Below, in pieces: positions 56,618-64,000 of a stretch of DNA of 64,000 bases. A program made the translations under genes and the position numbers. The notes under the pieces were generated by a model, which saw only the letters and a program-made list of their open reading frames with translations, was not told the DNA's origin and did no database searches. Position 1 is the stretch's first letter. The number at the start of each line of letters is the position of its first letter. The stretch lies in assembly GCA_037954235.1 (NCBI GenBank), contig JBBMOA010000010.1, positions 20,994,029 to 21,058,028 of the forward strand, given 5' to 3'. The DNA comes from Aulostomus chinensis (taxonomy: Eukaryota; Chordata; Actinopteri; Syngnathiformes; Aulostomidae).

Positions 56618-59600
56618 ATGTCACGTTGGGGGCGAAAAAATGTGAAGAAGACTCCTGAGGTCATCCGCACTGTGACAGAAGGCCTGAAGTCCCTGTACCG
56701 CAAGAAGCTGCTGCCTCTGGAGCAGTACTACGGTTTCCAGGACTTCCACTCTCCCAGTCTGGAGGATGCAGACTTTGACAATAAGCCTATGGTGCTGGTA
56801 GTGGGACAATACTCCACAGGAAAGACAACATTCATCAAGTAAGACTTTACATTTGATCACAGTTCAGATGAGAGTGATTGCTTAAGTTATCTAAGTAGCT
56901 TAAACATGCCTGTGTGTGTGTGACTGACAGGTATTTACTGGAGCAAGATATTCCAGGGAGCAGGGTGGGGCCTGAGCCCACCACCGACTGCTTCACCGCC
57001 ATCATGCATGGTGAGGTGGAGGGAGTCATCCCTGGAAATGCCTTAATTGTAGACCCCAACAAGCCTTTCCGTAAACTCAACCCATTTGGAAACACCTTCC
57101 TAAACAGGTGAGTGTTATTCTCAGGCTGTTGTGTAATCGCACGCATGGACTATGTGAGAAAACCAGAGGAGGGAAACAGGGAAGGAGAGATAACTTTTTT
57201 TGCCCTTTGGAATTTCAAGTCTCTGTGCCAAATTTCCGAGTTGGGAGGCACTTGCCTTATTTGTGGAAAAACGGTGAAAGGGAGCGACATCACTCGAGAG
57301 AGTGATGAAAGTCAATGTACTCAGACAGGAACTGCAATGTACGCAAGTTCACCATCAAGGTCAGAGGCCTCGACAGCCCCTCAGGGCAAAGACAAATAAA
57401 TGAAGTTACAGACTTTAGGGAATCTGTCAGAGGAATCTTAACAATGAAGCTTTGCTGGGTGTAATGTCTGGCTGTCGGATTTCAGAGTATATTTTTCTAC
57501 TGATATAAATCCAATTAAAGTCACATGCACAAAAATGTGCTGTTGGCAGTTAGACTCAACGGTACTGCAGTGAAGATCTGACAAGTCTCTCTCTCCCTCT
57601 TCAAGGCTGTTTGGGAACGTATTGGTCTCTTTTTTGCGTCAACTTCCTGTTCTGCACCGGCAGGCTCGTTAAGCTCCTAAGTTTCAGGAAGTGGTGTTGT
57701 TGTTCCAGGGCACACATCGTTAGCGAGCCTTATTGTATGATTCTGGCAGCCATGGTTATTTTCCTTCAGGAAGCCAACAGAGATGAGAGGTTGAACACAA
57801 TGGCCTGCAGTTGGGTGGAGAGACGGCAGCCTCCAATCTGCCCGCTAGATCACATTGATTTAAGCCTTTTTTGCACAATTTCCATTGACACCTACAGTGT
57901 TCAGAGCAACTTGACCTCTGTGAACTCGTGTTTCGTCATCGTATATGGTATTGTTCTCATGTCTGCTGATTAAAAACTCCAGATTCCAGTGTGCCCAAAT
58001 GACCAACCAAGTCCTGGAGAGTATCAGCATCATCGACACACCAGGGATCCTGTCGGGCGCCAAGCAGAGAGTCAGCCGAGGTGAGCGAAGCCGCAAAGGT
58101 AAGGAGAGGGCAAGGGGGTCCCGCAGAGACACACATCCCTGAACATCCGCCTCACCAACTCATCTCTTGGCCACGCCTGCTAACCCATGGGATCAGTTCG
58201 CTCTGTCACAATAACCCTTGGCAGCAGGGCAAGAACTCATGGTAATTAAAACCGGGATTGGCAAAAATTCAGTCAGCACAACAAGAGGAATGTTCTGCTG
58301 AGAAACATCATTATCATGTATTTCACCATAGATTCGTATTTTTCTACTCATCCACGCTTTAAGTAACCCATTATTACTCAAGTCCAACCTGCATGAACGA
58401 CTAACAGGTTTGTCAAAACATTAAAACATATTTCCAGAATCCTGCTGGTGGTTTAGCCACGTTAAAAACACTTCTGGGTTTTCTTTTTCTCAGTGAGATT
58501 TCTGCCTCCATGTTTGAAGTGAATGTATTTACTGCTTATAAATATTTGCAGAAACTATGCCCCTGTTTACCTGGATAATCTAAACCAATTACTTTGATGA
58601 AAAAAAGTACTTCCAGTGAATAGAGATTGCAGATATCTATGCTTGCATAATGCGATGCATATATCATGAAAATTCTCAAGAAGTTGTGGTTTCAGCTCTG
58701 ATTTGAAACTTGAATCACAGATGGTGAAGTATCTCAGTATCTATTGGATCATATCGCAAAATAGCCTGATCAAATTTGATGGCGATGTCCTCTTGCTCCT
58801 TCACAGACATCTATTTTGTTCGACACTTTAAACTCAAGTCTGATCAGAGAGATTCGAGGTGTGAAGGGTTTGTGTCAATGTCGACCTTCTCCCCTCTCCT
58901 GACTCCAAGGTTGAAATCGAGACTTCATAAATACCTTATTCATCCAAACTTTTTCTACCCAAACAGGCTATGACTTCCCAGCTGTGCTGCGCTGGTTTGC
59001 TGAGCGCGTGGACCGCATCATCCTTCTCTTTGACGCACATAAACTCGAGATTTCAGATGAGTTCTCCGAGGCCATCGGTGCCTTGAAAGGTAACGAGGAT
59101 AAACTGCGTGTGGTGCTCAACAAGGCGGACATGGTTGGCACCCAGCAGCTGATGCGAGTGTATGGTGCGCTCATGTGGTCCCTGGGCAAAGTGTTTGGCA
59201 CCCCGGAGGTTCTGCGCGTCTATATCGGCTCCTTCTGGTCAGAGCCACTGATGGTTTCTGATAATCGTAAACTATTTGAGCTGGAGGAGGAAGATCTGTT
59301 CACTGACATCCAGAACCTTCCTCGCAACGCAGCTTTGCGCAAGCTCAATGACCTGGTGAAGAGGGCGCGGCTGGTCAGGGTGAGTTTGATGTCAGCATGT
59401 GTCTGTCTTTAAGCTGATTATTGTGAAAGGTTTCAATAACTAGACTGACTGAATCTCTAGTAAACTTCTGCTAGATTAAATACTCACGCAGGAATTTCAT
59501 TTACCCATGAAAATAAACATAGCTGTGCATTTTTTTTAACCACAGGTCCACGCCCACATCATCAGCTACCTAAAGCAGGAGATGCCTTCAGTCTTCAGGA

Positions 59601-60362
59601 AGGACAATAAAAAGAAGAATCTGATCTACCAGCTGCCTGTTATCTTCTCTAAGATCCAGCTGCAGCACAATATCTCTGCTGGGGACTTTCCAGATTGTGC
59701 TAAAATGCAGGTTAGTATGAAAAGATTTCTCTATCAGCTGGTTTAAATGCACTCTATTTTGAACCCCTCGTTTTTATGTATTGTTGAATATCCTTTTCTT
59801 TAAGGAACAACTGATGGTTCATGACTTCACCAAGTTTAAAACCTTGAAACCGAATCTGATGACAGCCCTGGATGAGCTGCTCTCTGCTGACATTGCCAAA
59901 CTGATGCCCCTCCTGCGGCAGGAGGAGCTGGAGGCAGGTGAGCAGCTAGGTGTTCAGGGCGGAGCCTTCCTGGGAACCCGCGCTGGGCCTTTCACCGAGG
60001 GCGACCCCTTTGGTTTAGAGAAGGAGGATGGTTGTGAAGAAGGGGAGGAGGAGGAGGATTGGGTGGTGACCAAAGACAAGCCAAAATATGATGAGATCTT
60101 CTATAATCTCGCTCCAAATGAGGGGAAGCTGAGCGGCACCAAGGCAAAGGACTGGATGGTAAGCTCCCGCTTGCCCAACTCAGTGCTGGGTCGCATCTGG
60201 AAGCTGTCAGATGTGGACCGTGATGGCATGCTGGATGATGAAGAATTTGCCTTGGCCAGCCACCTGATTGAGGTCAAGCTGGAGGGCCATGGTCTACCCC
60301 CTGAGCTCCCCAACCGTCTGATCCCGCCTTCCAAACGCAGGCAGAAGGGCTCTGATGCGTAG
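56618..60362 (+). CDS. ehd2: EH domain-containing protein 2 (EHD2), dynamin-like ATPase
   Basis: Six coding exons (56618-56838, 56931-57107, 57983-58080, 58967-59379, 59546-59710, 59805-60362) give 543 aa, the same length as human EHD2. It is a dynamin-related ATPase that oligomerises at caveolar necks and stabilises them at the plasma membrane. The P-loop GQYSTGKT is at residues 63-70, followed by DTPGILSGAKQR and NKAD. The KPFRKLNPFGN loop carries the NPF-type motif seen in EHD2. The C-terminal EH domain has a calcium-binding EF-hand loop DVDRDGMLDDEEF and ends in PPSKRRQKGSDA. An acidic stretch (EEGEEEEDW) links the helical and EH domains. The extreme N-terminus reads MSRWGRKN where human EHDs start MFSW. 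The frame is undamaged. Confidence 0.95.
57108..57982. other. ehd2 intron 2
   Basis: An 875-bp GT-AG intron. Open frames in it have no family similarity and no repeat is recognised. Confidence 0.65.
58081..58966. other. ehd2 intron 3
   Basis: An 886-bp GT-AG intron without recognised exons. Part of it (about 58700-58920) may be an old dispersed repeat, but no end can be defined. Confidence 0.55.
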
Positions 60363-60605
60363 ACCAGCTGAGAGACACTTCTATCGCACTTAAGCTACTG
60401 TTTGTTTTTACCAAAGAGCATTTCTTTCTTTCTTTCTGAGACTGAGTTCGGCACATTCTGGAGCATTCTGTAGCAAAATGTTCCCTGCATTCTTTTAAAA
60501 AAGGTCACACAGGTCTGGCTGCTTCTTACCGTCTTTGGCTGCTTAAAGTTTTGCTTTTTGTGACAAGCTTTCAAATTGTATCTACTTGTGTTTGCTGAGT
60601 AAGTA

Positions 60606-60611
60606 AATAAA
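60606..60611 (+). terminator. ehd2 poly-A signal (AATAAA)
   Basis: A canonical AATAAA about 245 bases past the ehd2 stop codon. It is a plausible end of a short 3' UTR. Confidence 0.6.
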
Positions 60612-60666
60612 AGCTTGAGCTAAGTGACTTCAGTATTTTTGACAGAATACAAAGGAAACTTCAATG

Positions 60667-61202
60667 CAGGGGTCACCAACCTCATTTCATGTATATCTTT
60701 AATACTGGGGGGGCATCACTTTTCATTATCAACCAGGACTGAAATAATTATATTCTTGCCCTGTACCGATGGAAGAAGCATCAAAACAATACACACCGTC
60801 CATAAAATGATCCAAATGCAGTTAAAATTATGAGATTTGATGTGAAAAGTGACTAACTGTGAGCAGCAGCAGAGATGACGCGAGGGTGAGTTTCACAGCC
60901 ATCTCCAAGAACTGCATCTGAAGGATTTCTGACTTAGACTTTGCTTTGATTTAATCGCAATAAACAAATCAAAAATAAGGTTAAAGTAACAGCTCCATGA
61001 TGCTATGTACAATGCATGAATTCATGCTTTGGCGGGTCGTTCCACGAGATGACGAGCTAACGACTCCTAAAATGTGAGTTTTTTGAATGCAGTTCTGCTT
61101 GAGCTTGTGTTTTCTTATAATAACCCTCAATTTTTCCATGAACTCTCCTTTTTCTGTTTACATCGTAGGTGATATTGAGCTGGAGAAGGTTGGTGACCAC
61201 TG
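60667..61202. mobile_element. hAT-type MITE, complete, 536 bp
   Basis: The left end CAGGGGTCACCAACCT and the reverse complement of the right end CAGTGGTCACCAACCT match at 15 of 16 positions. The 8-bp flanks cttcaatg (60659-60666) and ctttaata (61203-61210) agree at six positions, both differences being transitions, as expected of an aged 8-bp hAT target duplication. No open frame for a transposase is present, so it is non-autonomous. It inserted just downstream of the ehd2 poly-A signal. Confidence 0.8.
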
Positions 61203-61210
61203 CTTTAATA

Positions 61211-63530
61211 TATTAAAACCATTAAATGTAACATTCCTACGGTGACTAGACTGGAGTTGCACATCTTGGCAATCGTTTTTAGGATTAAACCATTTTCAGG
61301 TCTTGTCATTTCAAGTGAGGATTCAAATGTTTTTAATGCTTTCTGTTTGCAGTATTTTGAGCTCGAATTGGCATAAAAATAACTTAAATGCATTTCACTT
61401 TGACGCTTTACATGCCACAAATTTGTGCATACGCTGTATTTTATTTTTGTAATTGTTACTGTTTTATATGTGCAGGAGCAATCGTGTAAAAGAACATTAG
61501 ATGCTGAGAACATTTCAACTAAATGACTGATATATTACTGACTACTGTAAACAGCTCCACCTACTATTATAGTAACCAAATAAAGTTACCTGACTGTGTC
61601 CCGTCTCACTAGTGACCCTTTTTGTAAGTAGAGTAGAACTAAAGAGTAATACTGAATAGATTGTTGAATTTGGTTCCGTTTAATAGGATTTTCTGTTCTA
61701 TCAGGCTCACTCGGTCGCCCAGTGACAGACCCAGATAAACAGTGACTCACACTCTCCCCTGCCAACTCTCCATACCACCATTTTCCGAGGCTGTCTCCCC
61801 ACTCATTCCCACCATCTGAAGCCTCTCACACACCGCGAGTTAATCTATCCCCCCCCCCCCCCCCCCCTTATCCTTGTTCAGATGTCTTTCTTAAAAACCC
61901 TTCCTGGGCTTTTTTTTTTGTTTGGTTTTACCCTGCGTAAACTCAACATAAATATGTCTCCCCCAGGGAGTTGGTTTTGTGTGTGTGTGAGAATCTGTGT
62001 GTTTTGCATAAGGCCTTCGAAGTCTGCAAAAAAAGGGGTGGCCTCAGTGCCTCCTTATTCCACTCCTCCATGGAAAGAAACACAAATGAGAAACAGAGGC
62101 AATCCAGCTCTTTCCTCTCTGCTCTCTCTTGGTTTACAGTGACTCACATGTGAAGAATGTGGAGGGCTGGCCCAAGAGTTATTAATATCTCTTTTCCTAG
62201 CCTCTGTTAAGTTTCCTCACACTCACACATAAGATCTACACACTGTACCTTTTTCACAAACTTTGACAGCCCCCACCCCCACTTCCATTTGGGCTGTTCC
62301 TGAGCTAGGTTTACTGCTGTACACCACACCCTCTCTTCTGTATTTGCATGTGTGTGTGAGAGGGAAAGAGGGAGGTAAAACACTACAGAATACTTTTCAT
62401 AGCAACGTTTCATGACGAAATGGTCTGACATCAAGTCATTTGTCGCTATATATGTCGGCTATGCTATTTTAGATAAATAAAAAGTCCCCACAGCAGTTTG
62501 AACAATGCCGTACTGTTACATAATTAGTCTCTGCTGAGTCATAAACCATTTGTTGGTGTTATTAAGTTACAGTTCTGCAGCACAATGGTAGACCATAACT
62601 CAACTACAACTGGGGACCCTCACCATCATCCCCAAAAATGCACGCTCAACAAAACCATGGTCTCCCAGTACGTCACCCATTGTTTACATGGGGAATTCCT
62701 CATTTGTAAGTGTTGTGGAAGAAAACTGAGGTATGCTCATGAGAGGGGAGACATCTGGTGGATGCAGGATTCCTGGCAACTGGAGGACAGCAGCTGTTCC
62801 TGTTTAAAAGCGGCCTCACATCTTTCACGATATTCTTTTGTTTATATGTAAACTCACTTTTGTTCTTAGTGTTCATATAAGCCCCGATGTTGTGAGATGA
62901 GGGTCAAAATCCAGCCCTGCCTTTGTGCAAAACTGCAGATCAGAATCAGAAATGATTCAGCATCCACAGGCTGTATCAGATAAACTGAGAAGTTAAGAAC
63001 GTATGTTTTTATAGGAAGTTCCCTGTTTTTAACACCTCTCTGTTCGAGTTTAATCCATATTGAAAAACTCGGATTTTTTTGATATACAGGCAGATAACAC
63101 AGTATAGACGCTTAATCCAACAAATGAAAAATGACAGACGGTTCACTTAAAGACTTTTTTTTATTCTCCAAACCCTTAGGAGGGAACTCGGAATCTAATC
63201 CTCTTGTGGCAATTTGAGGAGCCACCAAAAGACACACAAACCATGAGGCATTAAACTGGGATTAAATTTATACTGGTTTGGTTATTGCAAAGAAACAGAT
63301 ACAACACTGAAAGTCAGACTGCACTTATTTTTTTAAAATCTGGCTCAGAGACTTTGGTGACATTCTTTTCTTCATCTGGAGCATTTTAGATTTAAATATA
63401 TACTTGGGACATTTGAAAAACCTGGGGCTCAGTCGTTGCTCTCCCAGGAGAATTGAGATGTACATATTAGATTTGAACAATCTGCGATAGATTCGCTATT
63501 TTGAAATTTTCTAGTCAGAAAAAGTTTATC
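61211..63530. other. intergenic sequence downstream of ehd2
   Basis: No gene is recognised. It has a C tract (about 61849-61868) and GT-rich stretches near 61977-61990 and 62348-62358. The 88-codon frame at 62585-62851 shows no family features. Confidence 0.5.
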
Positions 63531-63539
63531 TTCCAGGCT

Positions 63540-63900
63540 GCAGAAGCTGCAGGCAACATGGACTGCAGGTTTTGACTGCAAGAGTTGTTATAGGAGGGGA
63601 AATTTTCAAGACGAATATAGACACATTTTTACGTGTCAGGGCAGGAAAAGCACATCCCGCCGCCCTTCATTTTTGGAAAGTCTTGCCTTACATCAGCAGT
63701 AATGTTTGGACTAAAACGATTTTAGTCCCTTATCAAGAGAGAGAAACGCGCCATTTCAAAGATGTACTTGATTTTCCCTTTTTGTGTTCCTTCTGCAATG
63801 ATCAGTTTAAGACATTTTCTCATTTGTTTGATGCTTCTTAATGCAACTAACTTTTAGACTCAGGTTTCCTTGTAAATTTGGAAGACTCGAAGTCTCTTAA
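63540..63900 (+). mobile_element. L1-like LINE fragment, C-terminal part of ORF2
   Basis: The frame reads FWKVLPYISSNVWTKT, LVPYQERETRHFKDVLD and then CSFCNDQFKTFSHLFDAS. This is the usual end of L1-type ORF2 in fish: a W..I..LP block, then a Cys-x-x-Cys...His-Leu-Phe knuckle. The last knuckle cysteine is not preserved and the frame breaks on both sides. It resembles the fragment at 21945-23150 in kind. Its ends are not defined and it may continue past the window. Confidence 0.5.
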
Positions 63901-64000
63901 GAAAGAGTTACTTTTGTCTCATCATTGAATGTCAAGTCTAAAAACAATAATGTCTTTTGGACTATATAATTTTTTATTCTTCCAAAACAAACATTTTTTC

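Noticed and set aside
62585..62851. 88-codon frame downstream of ehd2 with several cysteines
   Set aside because: No recognised domain or splice context, and its composition fits chance.
1..64000. CRISPR arrays, bacterial defence or phage systems, tRNA and rRNA genes
   Set aside because: None seen. Repeats are microsatellites, decayed tandems and transposons, and the only Pol III-like box lies in a SINE-like repeat.

Overview
This window is vertebrate nuclear DNA, almost certainly from a ray-finned (teleost) fish. The genes have many short GT-AG introns, long CA/GT microsatellites are frequent, and the dispersed repeats are teleost-type: RTE- and L1-like LINE remnants, a restriction-like-endonuclease LINE, hAT-type MITEs and a SINE-like repeat with a Pol III B-box. 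There is no operon, CRISPR array, phage or bacterial feature.

Seven protein-coding genes can be reconstructed exon by exon: tmem91/syndig3-like (+, 9753-14946, 245 aa), exosc5 (-, 18532-21800, 220 aa), bckdha (-, 24451-28525, 444 aa), a b3gnt8-like GT31 glycosyltransferase (-, 30694-31965, 423 aa, one coding exon), napa/alpha-SNAP (-, 35451-39692, 295 aa), bicra/gltscr1 (+, 43019-53233, 1873 aa) and ehd2 (+, 56618-60362, 543 aa). In every multi-exon model the exon phases add up to an open frame with GT donors and AG acceptors.

Layout. 1-9.7 kb has no recognised host gene. It holds decayed tandem repeats, microsatellites, a 5'-truncated LINE between perfect 68-bp direct repeats, and a SINE-like repeat. 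9.7-32 kb carries tmem91, exosc5, bckdha and b3gnt8, the set found together on human 19q13.2. 35-61 kb carries napa, bicra and ehd2, the set found together on human 19q13.3. The two blocks, separate in human, are adjacent here, and bckdha lies in the opposite orientation relative to exosc5 compared with human as I remember it. The last 3.5 kb holds a complete hAT-type MITE and a LINE fragment.

The genes do not form one pathway. They cover synaptic/membrane protein biology (tmem91), RNA decay (exosc5), branched-chain amino-acid catabolism (bckdha), Golgi glycan extension (b3gnt8), SNARE disassembly (napa), ncBAF chromatin remodelling (bicra) and caveolar membrane remodelling (ehd2). napa and bicra are head-to-head across about 1.4 kb.

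I found no evidence of a new multi-gene system. The points most worth following are the 68-bp-flanked LINE, an 81-nt frame-preserving and stop-free intron in bicra, two related inverted-repeat elements near and inside exosc5, two hAT-like MITEs, and the junction of the two synteny blocks.
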